64,000 bases of DNA from Mucilaginibacter sp. (lineage in GTDB: Bacteria > Bacteroidota > Bacteroidia > Sphingobacteriales > Sphingobacteriaceae), in the NCBI GenBank assembly GCA_028287895.1, contig JAQBOV010000028.1, forward strand, positions 1 to 64,000, read 5' to 3'. The notes beneath the pieces are model-generated. The model was not told where the DNA came from and did not search any database. It was given only the letters and a program-made list of their open reading frames with translations. This document shows positions 9,033 through 17,196 of the stretch, piece by piece (position 1 is the stretch's first letter; each line of letters opens with the position of its first letter). The position numbers and the translations under genes were made by a program.

Positions 9033-9596
9033 TCAAATTTTATCAATCGCTTTCCTGCCCGCTTTCTGTGAAGTTTTGAACTGGCTGGGCGTTATTCCGG
9101 TAACACTTTTAAATTGTGTGGATAAATGCGCGCTGCTGCTATAACCCATCCGGTAGGCAATTTCATTGAGGTTCAATTCACCATATTCCATCAGCTCTTT
9201 TATTTTTTCAACCTTTTGCTCGATAATGAATCGTTCAATGGTTATATCCTGCGAATTGGAAAATAAGCGGCTCAAATGCGCGTAATCTTTACCTACACGA
9301 CTTGCGATCACATCAGAATAGGACATATTGAGTTCCGAAAGATCGGAATGATGCACCAGTTCGATCACCACGTTTTTAATGGCTTCAACCGTTTTATCCG
9401 TTTCCTTATTAATCAGCTCAAAACCCGGAACTTTCAAGGCCGCCGAAATGAGCTGCATTTGTTCCTCATCAGGATCAGGCGTTATTTCCGCATGGCCCAA
9501 AGCGACCTGTTTGAGCGTAAAGCCCAGGTTCTCCAGTTGCTGGCGGACAATCATCTGGCATCGGTCGCAGACCATGTTTTTGATATGTAGCAGCAT
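9033..9596 (-). CDS. AraC-family regulator with N-terminal CxxC metal-sensor-like domain
   Basis: 187 residues. The first about 75 residues resemble a small ferredoxin-like HMA fold, starting HIKNMVCDRC with Cys10 and Cys13 in the place of the CxxC metal-binding loop. The last about 100 residues are an AraC double helix-turn-helix (LNEIAYRMGYSSSAHLSTQF, then TGITPSQFK). The domain order suggests direct Cu(I)/Zn sensing coupled to DNA binding (inference). It sits between the copper operon and the permease gene. Its promoter box TAAATTTG (9611-9618) overlaps the end of the permease gene, giving it separate expression. Confidence 0.8.
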   Translation of the reverse strand: MLLHIKNMVCDRCQMIVRQQLENLGFTLKQVALGHAEITPDPDEEQMQLISAALKVPGFELINKETDKTVEAIKNVVIELVHHSDLSELNMSYSDVIASRVGKDYAHLSRLFSNSQDITIERFIIEQKVEKIKELMEYGELNLNEIAYRMGYSSSAHLSTQFKSVTGITPSQFKTSQKAGRKAIDKI

Positions 9597-9610
9597 GAAT
9601 TTTTTGTTTC

Positions 9611-9618
9611 CAAATTTA
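9611..9618 (-). promoter_or_regulatory. Exact -7 box (TAAATTTG) for the CxxC-AraC regulator
   Basis: Leftward perfect match to TAnnTTTG, 14 bases before the ATG at 9596 and just beyond the permease stop codon. No clear -33 element. Confidence 0.45.
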
Positions 9619-9621
9619 GGA

Positions 9622-10767
9622 TTATTTCATGCTTTTTCTTCCCCAATAAAAATAGATCAGGGATACGGGAATAAAGAACAAGTTAAGCCAGGTTTGATAG
9701 TTCCAGCTAAAATGTTCACCGCTCATTTGCATTCCGCCGGTATGCGCTTTGGGTATCCAGTGCAAAGCCGCAAAAGTGTAATCCAGAAACAGGGAGGTAA
9801 AGAAAATACTGACCACCAGTATAATTAATAAATACCACATAGTTTTGTTGCCATAATAGTTACGGAATACCATCAGCATAGGAATGGTCACCAGGTCAGA
9901 GAGAATAAAGGCAATCACTCCGCCAAAGGAAATACCGCCCTGCCATAATACAGCCGCCATGACGATGTTACCCACCGAGCAGACAAACGCAAAAATCGCG
10001 ATGACGATACCGATGATGGCGTTCCAGCTTAAGACCAGGAAATGCGGCAAGGCGCTGTTCCCGCTTAAAAATAAGCTCTTCCAAAAAGCTTCAGGCACCA
10101 ATACCATTAAAAATGCGGCAACCACCAGGCCGATCAGAATATCTTTGCCCACCATCGTCACGTCCATATAATAATGACCGCTGGCAGTTTTCAGTTTTGC
10201 TAAAAAGCCTGCTCCGTCCTTGTGTGTATTTTCATCATCCATCTTCATTTCATGGTGGCAGCAGGAGCTTTCCATGTGGTGATGTGCATGGGGATCACCG
10301 GATTTTTTACCTTCAGACTCCGCAATGTGTACTACGGCCTCCTGTTTTACTTTTGCCGGAAAGAACCAGCTGATCAATATCGCAGAGATGATGATAAAAA
10401 ATAAGCCGCCAATGACCTCGCCGCCAAAAAACGCCCAGCCTAACAGGGAAACGATCACAATAAATATTTCAAACACCAGATTAGTACTGGCTACCATAAA
10501 TGAAACAGCGTTTGACCAGGTAGCGCCTTTGATCATTAACGCCCTTGCCATAGAGGCAGCGGCATAAGAACAGGAAGACGATATGGCACCGAACAGCGTA
10601 GAAAGCCCGACAGAGGCTACCGAGTTTTTACCCAATTTGGAAGATATGCTTTCCGTGGATATAAAAGCCCGGATCAGGGAGGACAGGATAAACCCTAAAG
10701 CCAGACCCCAATAGATATTCCAAAGCATGTAGGCCAGTTCTGTTATGATTTTTGTGATTACACTCAT
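9622..10767 (-). CDS. SO_0444-family Cu/Zn efflux permease (DUF318/ArsP-like)
   Basis: A 381-residue polytopic protein with two blocks of membrane helices around a long cytoplasmic loop. The loop is rich in metal ligands: PHAHHHMESSCCHHEMKMDD. The first block contains the family's SSCSYAAASMARALM helix and the second CSVGNIVMAAVLW. Related permeases export copper, zinc or organo-arsenicals; the His/Cys loop and copper neighbours favour a soft metal. An upstream TTG could extend the frame by 8 codons, but a perfect -7 box TAAATTTG covers that TTG, so the ATG at 10767 is used. Confidence 0.82.
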   Translation of the reverse strand: MSVITKIITELAYMLWNIYWGLALGFILSSLIRAFISTESISSKLGKNSVASVGLSTLFGAISSSCSYAAASMARALMIKGATWSNAVSFMVASTNLVFEIFIVIVSLLGWAFFGGEVIGGLFFIIISAILISWFFPAKVKQEAVVHIAESEGKKSGDPHAHHHMESSCCHHEMKMDDENTHKDGAGFLAKLKTASGHYYMDVTMVGKDILIGLVVAAFLMVLVPEAFWKSLFLSGNSALPHFLVLSWNAIIGIVIAIFAFVCSVGNIVMAAVLWQGGISFGGVIAFILSDLVTIPMLMVFRNYYGNKTMWYLLIILVVSIFFTSLFLDYTFAALHWIPKAHTGGMQMSGEHFSWNYQTWLNLFFIPVSLIYFYWGRKSMK

Positions 10768-10788
10768 GATGAAATGATTAATGTAATA

Positions 10789-10796
10789 CAAATTTA
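10789..10796 (-). promoter_or_regulatory. Exact -7 box (TAAATTTG) for the permease
   Basis: Leftward perfect TAnnTTTG match, 21 bases before the ATG at 10767. It overlaps and so excludes the alternative TTG start at 10791. Confidence 0.5.
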
Positions 10797-10907
10797 CTGT
10801 GCCCCTGATTTTTAAGTTTACAGATTACCGTATTTGATTTACAGGATTATGATCCAAGGAGGGAACGCCATCAAACGATTTACAGGAGATAAATTTTATA
10901 TTCAAAT

Positions 10908-11161
10908 ATGAAAACTGCAGCCGTTTTCCTGTTATTTTTCTCCGCTTTGCGGGGATGGGAAATATTTCGATGAAGGGAAATTGCTGTGCCGGGGTGACGC
11001 ATCGGCGTACATGCGGACAGGGCTCAAAACAGTGCTGCAATAAAGGAATTTTACGGCATGATGTTATTCTGCAGCAGTTGTGGGTTTTTGATGGCTGTAA
11101 AAGAAATAATATAACTGCTTTCGGGTATGATAACCAGGCTTTAGCCGGTTTTTCAGCTTAG
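10908..11161 (+). pseudogene. Possible frameshifted small Cys-rich secreted peptide gene
   Basis: An ATG at 10908 opens a signal-like stretch MKTAAVFLLFFSAL that soon leaves frame. A second frame that becomes open near 10945 continues with GNCCAG, RRTCGQGSKQCCNKG and a further Cys, ending at TAG 11159-11161. A single-base shift around 10945-10950 would join them into an about 84-residue secreted protein with CC...C...CC spacing. No known family was recognised. The position beside copper genes makes a metal-binding role conceivable, but the reading is weak and this may be non-coding sequence. It accounts for most of the gene-free stretch 10797-11152. Confidence 0.25.
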
Positions 11162-11506
11162 GGGACCGGATGCCTGTTGCAATAATGTTGCTAAAAAATT
11201 ATAATCTGTATTCTGGCCTTCACGGATCCTGATCGTCCTTCTGTCAGGGTGATCGCCAGGCTCGAAAAAGCCCTCCGGTGCTTCCAGGGACGCTGCGTTA
11301 AAGAGCGTAAAACTTACCCATGCTTTGGCAATATTGTAAGTACATACCAATTTACCATCTTTTTTATAGTGGGGCTTGCCATATTGCAGCAGCTCTTCGA
11401 TCCCGGGAACAGATTGCAGGATCGTTTCTCTGAGATGTTTGCAGGTATCTGTTTGCCATTTTTGATCGGCATTGTCAAAGTATTGGCTAAGTTCCTGGTT
11501 CATCAT
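11153..11506 (-). CDS. DUF1801 domain protein
   Basis: A 117-residue cytosolic protein of the DUF1801/YdhG-like fold. The family core is visible as IEELLQYGKPHYKKDGKLV followed by WVSFTLFNAA and the C-terminal DRRTIRIREGQ. Members are small alpha/beta proteins of unsettled function (a frataxin-like iron chaperone has been proposed for some). The start overlaps the DoxX stop as ATGA (4 bases), so it is co-translated with the DoxX gene. Confidence 0.75.
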   Translation of the reverse strand: MMNQELSQYFDNADQKWQTDTCKHLRETILQSVPGIEELLQYGKPHYKKDGKLVCTYNIAKAWVSFTLFNAASLEAPEGFFEPGDHPDRRTIRIREGQNTDYNFLATLLQQASGPLS

Positions 11507-11940
11507 TCATATGATTTTGCTGTTTGAGAATCTCCCATGTAACCGAAATTCTTTTCCCGGTGTGATTGTTTTACCCCTTCCACTTTTTTCCATAAGGTAT
11601 AAGGAATGAAAAGGAACGCAAGCATGATAACAGGAGGAATGAGCAGTCCAAAGGAATCGCCTACAAATGCTCTTGAAGCCAGCGCGCAAACAAAATTAAT
11701 AGCAATGCCCGCAAATGCCCATTCCTTGATGACTTTGAATTTCGTTTGCAGCAGTGCGACTACCGCCAGGAGCCTTGCTACCCCCGCTATTGTTAAAAAG
11801 TATACGGGATATCCCAGATGCTTCAATGCATCGATACCCGCCTGCTGTCTGGTTACACCGCCGATCCCATCCAAAAAGATCAGTAATGCGAAGATGACCG
11901 TAAAAACCCAATAAAGGGTGGTAAGTGTTTTTGGTTTCAT
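11503..11940 (-). CDS. DoxX-like four-helix membrane protein
   Basis: 145 residues with four predicted membrane helices (about 8-28, 45-63, 72-95, 105-122) in the DoxX/DoxD-like arrangement, including HLGYPVYFLTIAGVARLLAV. DoxX-like proteins are small membrane proteins of varied or unknown redox-related roles. It lies between the PhnB-like VOC gene (4 bases) and DUF1801 (4-base overlap), so it is the middle of a three-gene operon. Confidence 0.75.
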   Translation of the reverse strand: MKPKTLTTLYWVFTVIFALLIFLDGIGGVTRQQAGIDALKHLGYPVYFLTIAGVARLLAVVALLQTKFKVIKEWAFAGIAINFVCALASRAFVGDSFGLLIPPVIMLAFLFIPYTLWKKVEGVKQSHREKNFGYMGDSQTAKSYE

Positions 11941-11944
11941 ATGC

Positions 11945-12379
11945 TTATTTTTTGGTTTTAGGATACGTGTAATTGATCATCCATTGAACGGCGAATTTAT
12001 CTTTACACATTCCGAAGTATGCTCCCCAGAAGGTTTTATTAAGAGGAGCTTCTACGGCGCCCCCGGCTGAAAGGGCGGTAAAAATCTTGTCCACTTCCGC
12101 CTCGCTTTCCGCCTCCAGGCAAATATGATAGTTAGTGCCAAATACAACGTTGCTCCCCATCGATTCCAGTGTATCTGTAGCCATAATCATTTGGTTGCCG
12201 GCAATTGGTAAGGACGCGTGCATGATCTTCTGCTGGTCGTGAGCCGCCATTTTTTCGCCGCCGGCAACATCTGAGTAGCGTATGAACGACTCGAATTCTC
12301 CTCCAAACACAGTTTTGTAAAAATTCATGGCCTCTTGGGTATTTCCCATAAAGTGTAAGTAAAAATTTGTGCTGAGCAT
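11945..12379 (-). CDS. PhnB-like VOC superfamily protein
   Basis: A 144-residue glyoxalase/bleomycin-resistance fold protein of the PhnB subgroup. N-terminal NFYLHFMGNTQEAMNFYKTV and FGGEFESFIRYSD are typical of it, as is the C-terminal FWGAYFGMCKDKFAVQWMIN. No metal-ligand set could be assigned with confidence and the substrate is unknown. First gene of the three-gene leftward operon with DoxX and DUF1801. A TAATATTG box (12405-12412) fits a -7 element 25 bases upstream. Confidence 0.8.
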   Translation of the reverse strand: MLSTNFYLHFMGNTQEAMNFYKTVFGGEFESFIRYSDVAGGEKMAAHDQQKIMHASLPIAGNQMIMATDTLESMGSNVVFGTNYHICLEAESEAEVDKIFTALSAGGAVEAPLNKTFWGAYFGMCKDKFAVQWMINYTYPKTKK

Positions 12380-12484
12380 TTCAGGTTTTTATTTAGTTCG
12401 GTAGCAATATTATGGATTGCATATGATATTCTAAGCGTGTGAATACGGCATTCTATGATGGGTGATTGCGACAACTATTTCCGT

Positions 12485-12492
12485 TACATTTG
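12485..12492 (+). promoter_or_regulatory. Exact -7 box (TACATTTG) upstream of the GlxA-type regulator
   Basis: Perfect TAnnTTTG match ending 4 bases before ATG 12497. If used, transcription would begin at or next to the start codon. No TTTG at -33 spacing. Confidence 0.35.
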
Positions 12493-12496
12493 TTGT

Positions 12497-13498
12497 ATGA
12501 TTGATATTTCCATATTGGCGCTGAAAAACGCGGTACTTGCATCTGTAGCGGATTCGAGGTACGTATTTGTTATGGTGAACGAGTTTTTGAAAAAGTCAGG
12601 TAAAGCCCCTTTGTTTAATGTACAGGTGGTTGGCCTTAACGGAGAAGTTAAACTGAACGAGGGGCTGTTTTCGATACATCCTGAGGCTATTATAAGTGAT
12701 ATCAAAAAGACAGATCTGATTATTATTCCCGCCTTGTCAGGCGATATATTTACAGCCACCAATACCAACTTAAATTATGTTGGTTGGATCAACAAACAAT
12801 ATAAGAACGGCGCAGAGGTTGCAAGCCTTTGTACGGGCGCTTTTCTGCTGGCTTTTTCCGGATTGCTTAAAGACAGGCATTGCACTACCCATTGGCTGTA
12901 TGCTAATGAATTCAGGCATCATTACTCTTCGGTAACATTGGTGGATGAGAAAGCGATTACCGATCAGAATGGCCTCTATTCCAGCGGTGGGAGTAATGCC
13001 TGGTGGAACCTTCTTATGCATCTTGTAGAAAAATATGCCGGAAGGGAGATTGCTATCTATACGGCAAAATATTTTGTAGTTGATCTGGACAGAAACACCC
13101 AATCCCCATTTGTCATATTCAACGGCCTTAAAGATCACCAGGATAAAGTCATTATAAAATCGCAGGAGTTCATAGAACAAAACCACCAGGAGAAATTCAC
13201 TGTTGATGAGATTGCATCCCGTTTCGATCTAACCCGCAGAACCTTTGAGCGAAGATTTAAAAAAGGTACACGGAATACAGTGGCCGAATATATACAGCGG
13301 GTGAAAGTGGAAGCTGCAAAAAAACAATTGGAAATTGGGAGAAAACCGATCATGGAAGTCATGCTGGATGTGGGATATGCTGATATCCAGACATTCAGGG
13401 ATGTTTTTAAACGGATAACGGGAATGACCCCGGTAGAATACAAAAATAAGTACAATAAGCAGGGCGGTATTCCCCCGGGAATTCAACCTGATCGGTAG
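12497..13498 (+). CDS. GlxA-type transcriptional regulator (DJ-1/PfpI domain + AraC HTH)
   Basis: 333 residues. N-terminal DJ-1/PfpI (class I glutamine amidotransferase-like) domain about 1-190 with the nucleophile-elbow region VASLCTGAFLLAFSGLL and the CTTHW motif. C-terminal AraC double HTH about 230-325 (VDEIASRFDLTRRTFERRF, TGMTPVEYK). GlxA-like regulators sense small molecules through the DJ-1 domain. The frame extends 14 codons upstream, but a perfect -7 box TACATTTG at 12485-12492 lies there, so ATG 12497 is preferred. Only 4 bases separate box and start, implying a leaderless or nearly leaderless mRNA. It is divergent from the VOC-DoxX-DUF1801 operon, a possible target. Confidence 0.85.
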   Translation: MIDISILALKNAVLASVADSRYVFVMVNEFLKKSGKAPLFNVQVVGLNGEVKLNEGLFSIHPEAIISDIKKTDLIIIPALSGDIFTATNTNLNYVGWINKQYKNGAEVASLCTGAFLLAFSGLLKDRHCTTHWLYANEFRHHYSSVTLVDEKAITDQNGLYSSGGSNAWWNLLMHLVEKYAGREIAIYTAKYFVVDLDRNTQSPFVIFNGLKDHQDKVIIKSQEFIEQNHQEKFTVDEIASRFDLTRRTFERRFKKGTRNTVAEYIQRVKVEAAKKQLEIGRKPIMEVMLDVGYADIQTFRDVFKRITGMTPVEYKNKYNKQGGIPPGIQPDR

Positions 13499-13710
13499 AC
13501 TCGGCTTAAGTGCAAATTGTGGAGAACCCCGGATTCTGGAAATCCTCCATTGTAACAACCAAATGCGGTAAATTGAAGATTTGCGGGATTCTTGAATTAA
13601 AAAACAGGAATAAAAATGCTTCCTTTACTTTTTGGGTTACTGTCGATAAAACGCTCATCGGGGAGGCATCCAGGGGAACTTTATGAAGAGTTAGAATAAT
13701 TTGCGGGCGA

Positions 13711-14571
13711 TTAAAGGTATTTTAAGAACGAAAAGAAAAACATAGCCAAACTTCCTCCAAATCGGGGATTGATTTCAAATACATAGGCCTTTCCGTCAAT
13801 TTCCTTATAGTTGAAGCAGCAAAGCCCCTCAAAGCCGATGGCATCAAGCATATTGGCAAACAGATCCAGATGAGGACACCTGCTTAATTTGTTACAAATA
13901 AATTTATCTACTCCCTTTACATATGCAGGGCTTGGAAAAATATAGATCACGTTTAAAGCGCATGCCACCTTCCCATCTTTGTACAGAAGATGAGTTGCAT
14001 ACTCCTTTGAACCCTGAATAATTTCCTGGCAAAAATAATCCGGGTCGTCAATTTCATTTTTATGCTTCTGTTTTTTTTCAGGAGTATCTATAATATAACA
14101 ATTCATGCCCATATGACCTCTTTTTTTCTTCAATATGTAAGGCATATTTAGATTTTTCCCTGTTTTGGGCATGGCATTTTCAAAGCCTTTCTCTGCGAGT
14201 GTCTTGTAGAACAAATATTTATCATCGCATATATTGACCGCTTCCAAAGTAGGGATGGGAATGGGATTTCTTTTTGCTAATTCAGGATAGGAAACCAGAA
14301 GCCGAATATCATGAAGATTTAAGGGTACTGCCAGGTCGTTTTTTTTGACGTTTTCATAGGTGAATTCATCAAAACTGATCTGGTGAGGCAAAAACCGAAA
14401 GCTGGCTTTTATGTCTTGTTCTCGTTCATTATTTAATGAAAACAATATCTTTATCTTTCTCCCTGAAAAAAGTGCCCGCAAAGTCTCATAGGCAAAGTAG
14501 ACGAACTTGTTGACTTTTGCTTCTGTGCGTCTCAGTTTAAAAGAATTTTTTTTTGTGGGATCAGAGATCAT
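13711..14571 (-). CDS. ATP-grasp ligase of the aminophenylalanine/NRPS cluster
   Basis: 286 residues. ATP-grasp features: a central Lys-rich loop (MPYILKKKRGHMGMNCYII, about 140-158), the conserved YFCQEIIQGSKEYATHLL strand-loop, and the Mg-ATP site FEINPRFGGS near residue 270, where Glu and Asn are the metal ligands. Such enzymes form amide, ester or thioester bonds through an acyl-phosphate. The C-terminus is short after the FEINPR motif. It lies 5 bases after the carrier-thioesterase gene, so the two are co-transcribed. With no complete condensation domain in the cluster, this is a candidate for bond formation in the product (inference). It could instead be a tailoring or self-protection ligase. 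Confidence 0.72.
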   Translation of the reverse strand: MISDPTKKNSFKLRRTEAKVNKFVYFAYETLRALFSGRKIKILFSLNNEREQDIKASFRFLPHQISFDEFTYENVKKNDLAVPLNLHDIRLLVSYPELAKRNPIPIPTLEAVNICDDKYLFYKTLAEKGFENAMPKTGKNLNMPYILKKKRGHMGMNCYIIDTPEKKQKHKNEIDDPDYFCQEIIQGSKEYATHLLYKDGKVACALNVIYIFPSPAYVKGVDKFICNKLSRCPHLDLFANMLDAIGFEGLCCFNYKEIDGKAYVFEINPRFGGSLAMFFFSFLKYL

Positions 14572-14576
14572 TCGGC

Positions 14577-15620
14577 TTATAGCGTATATGATTCGACAAT
14601 TTCTGTTACCTTGTCAACTGCAGGCTTTTTGAAAAAATCAATATGCTTGCACTCTACTATCTTTACAATTATATTTCCCGTTACATGCTGTTCCCATAGT
14701 AACCTGAAAATAGAATTCCGGTAAACCTGGGACTTCCTCAGCTCTGATGATGCTCCCTCCGGACTTGTTTCATATATTAAAACCAGGTCACCATCATATT
14801 TTGAATTAGGATCATAGGTCTCATGTATGGCCAAAATTTGATTTTGCGCCCCGTTTTCGATAACGATTTCCTGGACACTATTGTCCCCTGTCAGCAACAG
14901 CTTTAGAAAATGAGGTAACCTGTGACGCAGGTATTTCACTTTAAACCGGAAATTGATCTTGGCTAAAGTTCTGATCTCATCACGCAGTCTGCGGTTCAAT
15001 AGCAAACCCTTGGATGGATAGGAGGGATAGTGACTGATGGCACCCAAAAACTCAACTTTATCCTGCGATTGCCTTAATTGTATAGCAACCTCTAATGCGG
15101 TACGGGCACCCATGCTGTAACCCAGCAGGCTATAAGGCCCCTGCGCATGGATTTTTTTTATATGACCGACGAGGAAACCAGCATATTCCTGGAGATCTTT
15201 AAATGGAAAGTCATCACCATCCTCGCTATATATAACTCCGTAAAGTGGGTTATGCTTATGGTAGGTTTCTATAAATTCATTGAAAATGGTTGGATAACTG
15301 CTCCACGGAGGGAAAATAAACAAAGGCGAACCATGACCCTCTTTTAATAAAATAATTGGCTTCAGTTCTTCTGATTCAGTATGCTCAATTTTGTAAGCCA
15401 ATTGCCTGATAGTTGACAGCTGATATATCGCGCTTACTGCTAACTTAAATTCCTGTTCCTTATTTATCCTGGTAATCATTCGGATGGCGAGTAAAGAACT
15501 TCCGCCCAGATCAAAAAAATCATCATCCAGGCCAACTTCTTCAACAGTTAGCATTTCTCTCCAATAATTGGCTAAAATCTCTTCTACGGGTGTTAGTGGA
15601 TAAGAAATTAGATTTGACAT
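14577..15620 (-). CDS. NRPS carrier-thioesterase didomain protein
   Basis: 347 residues. Residues 8-80 are a peptidyl carrier domain with the phosphopantetheine motif DDFFDLGGSSLLAIRM (modified Ser42). Residues about 95-345 are an alpha/beta-hydrolase type I thioesterase with the nucleophile elbow GYSMGAR (Ser168), a likely acidic residue near KYDGDLVLIYE and the His region CKHIDFFKKP. There is no adenylation domain, so the carrier must be loaded in trans, most simply by the free-standing adenylation protein at 22491-24062 (inference). The thioesterase would release product by hydrolysis or cyclisation. It is the first gene leftward from the 15621-15930 divergent promoter region. Confidence 0.88.
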   Translation of the reverse strand: MSNLISYPLTPVEEILANYWREMLTVEEVGLDDDFFDLGGSSLLAIRMITRINKEQEFKLAVSAIYQLSTIRQLAYKIEHTESEELKPIILLKEGHGSPLFIFPPWSSYPTIFNEFIETYHKHNPLYGVIYSEDGDDFPFKDLQEYAGFLVGHIKKIHAQGPYSLLGYSMGARTALEVAIQLRQSQDKVEFLGAISHYPSYPSKGLLLNRRLRDEIRTLAKINFRFKVKYLRHRLPHFLKLLLTGDNSVQEIVIENGAQNQILAIHETYDPNSKYDGDLVLIYETSPEGASSELRKSQVYRNSIFRLLWEQHVTGNIIVKIVECKHIDFFKKPAVDKVTEIVESYTL

Positions 15621-15930
15621 AAAAATACAGGAATTCTAAAATGGCTACAATTAATCTGTGACTTTTGTTTTCCCAACATTAGGTAGCTGTAGTGAAAGGG
15701 GTACCAAATTTATTGTCTAATTTAAATATTTTTTTTAATATATAAAATAGGTAAACCCGGCCCATGCTTTATCTTTGTCTTTTATACCCACTGATACTTG
15801 GTTTTTGTTGTTTGGAAGCTCTCCAGTTTATTCTTCTAAGCCAATAGATTACAGGGTGCAGATTATTCGTTTAGCTTTACTATCTTGACCGGTAAATAAA
15901 TGAATTCACAGGCTGCATGCTATTACTTTT
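15621..15930. promoter_or_regulatory. Divergent promoter region of the biosynthetic cluster
   Basis: 310 A+T-rich bases between the leftward carrier-thioesterase and rightward papC-like genes. Leftward -7 box TAAATTTG at 15705-15712 (85 bases before the start). Rightward -7 box TATCTTTG at 15770-15777 (about 150 bases before the papC start). Both match TAnnTTTG fully; neither has an obvious -33 TTTG. The two arms of the cluster are probably switched on together from here. No regulator gene is inside the cluster. Confidence 0.5.
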
Positions 15931-16827
15931 ATGAAAAAAGAAGTTACCATACTGGGAATAAATGGAGGTTTCGGGGCATTATTTTCCAGGCTATTATTTA
16001 ACCGGAGCGAACTGACTATTAACGGAGTTGATTTAGGCGATACGATTCATCCCTCGGGAAATTGTTCGCGTTATATTCCAGCCGACGTAAGGGCTGACAA
16101 CCAGGCGCTTCAATTAATAATAAGTACGTCTGAAATAATTATTATTTGTCTGCCCGAAGATGTTTGTTATAAATTCTTGGCATTATACAACCGTTATATT
16201 TCACAAACGGCTCTAATCATAGATACCATATCTGTTAAAAGGGAGGTTGCCTCGATTTATGTTAAAAACGGTTTTAACGCAGTGAGCTTAAACCCTATGT
16301 TCGGCCCCGATTTATCGGTCGGAGGGAAAAATATCATTGTCATAAAATTCAAAGAATCACAGTTATCGGACTGGTTTATTTCTCTTCTAAAAAAATGGAA
16401 GCTCCATATTGTATACACGACAAGCGAAGAACATGATAAAATGAGCTCGCTTATCCAGGTGGCAACCCATGCCGCTATTATGGCTTTTGGGATTACTTTG
16501 AATAACTCTGATATTTCAATGACGGAACTTTTAAAAATGGCAACACCGCCATTTTCAAACCTAAGTGCACTTTTTGGCAGAATTATTTCGGGGAACCAAA
16601 AAGTATACTGGAATATTCAAAAGGAAAATGTTTACGCCTCGGAGATAAGGAAAGTATTAATAAATAATTTAATAGCCTTAGATAAAAGTATAGACCAGGA
16701 AAATGAAGAAGATTTTAATAAACTGATCGAAGCAAAAACCCAAGATCAAAAAGAAATCTTTAAGGAATTATCCAGTCGCTTTTTCCTGTCAGTTGAACCA
16801 AAAAAACGCGATTTTATAATAAAATAA
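15931..16827 (+). CDS. papC-like: PapC-like 4-amino-4-deoxyprephenate dehydrogenase (TyrA family)
   Basis: 298 residues of the TyrA/prephenate dehydrogenase family. N-terminal Rossmann fold with ILGINGGFG (7-15) and SEIIIICLPED. Catalytic region SLNPMFGPDLSVGG (119-132). The C-terminal helical dimer domain starts near EEHDKMSSLIQVATHAAIM. In E. coli TyrA the matching motif is LHPMFGPD, whose His197 assists at the C4 hydroxyl of prephenate; here it is Asn121. Beside papA- and papB-like genes the enzyme is best read as oxidatively decarboxylating 4-amino-4-deoxyprephenate to 4-aminophenylpyruvate with NAD+. An aminotransferase to make 4-aminophenylalanine is not in the window, so a housekeeping aromatic aminotransferase is assumed. 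Confidence 0.8.
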   Translation: MKKEVTILGINGGFGALFSRLLFNRSELTINGVDLGDTIHPSGNCSRYIPADVRADNQALQLIISTSEIIIICLPEDVCYKFLALYNRYISQTALIIDTISVKREVASIYVKNGFNAVSLNPMFGPDLSVGGKNIIVIKFKESQLSDWFISLLKKWKLHIVYTTSEEHDKMSSLIQVATHAAIMAFGITLNNSDISMTELLKMATPPFSNLSALFGRIISGNQKVYWNIQKENVYASEIRKVLINNLIALDKSIDQENEEDFNKLIEAKTQDQKEIFKELSSRFFLSVEPKKRDFIIK

Positions 16828-17196
16828 ATGTGGTATAGGTCTACGTTTATTTTTTTTAAAAAGCCATTTTACATATAGGAATTATAGAATTAAATGTTTA
16901 TTATTGTCTATAATTTGAAATTCTGCTATAAAAAGTAATATGTGAATTTAAGTTGACCAATTTAATCTTACATCTATTTCTACGCAGAATATTTACATCG
17001 TTATAGCCGGGTCAACACCCTGAAAAGTGCTATAATACCTATGAATGTAAATTGTTTATTGAATACAGAAAGCAAGGCGTTAATATGTCGTAGGGCCTAT
17101 TTGCCTCTTTTTACAGCTGTATCTTTTCAATAAAATAACCAGCTACTTCGACTGCAATACCAGGGGCGTAATAGACGTGATTAATTTAAATGGGTT
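16828..17196 (+). promoter_or_regulatory. Gene-free stretch before papA-like gene, with weak promoter
   Basis: 369 very A+T-rich bases. TTTG at 17100-17103 and TATCTTTT at 17120-17127 resemble -33 and -7 elements, but the 16-base spacing is short. No ORF, RNA gene or terminator was recognised. Confidence 0.3.

Noticed and set aside
10825-11040. Leftward 71-codon ORF upstream of the permease
   Set aside because: It is antisense to the Cys-rich reading frame, has no signal or family features, and its composition is not protein-like.
17030-17042. Sigma-70 like TATAAT upstream of the papA-like gene
   Set aside because: Bacteroidota do not use TTGACA/TATAAT housekeeping promoters, and no -35 is present.
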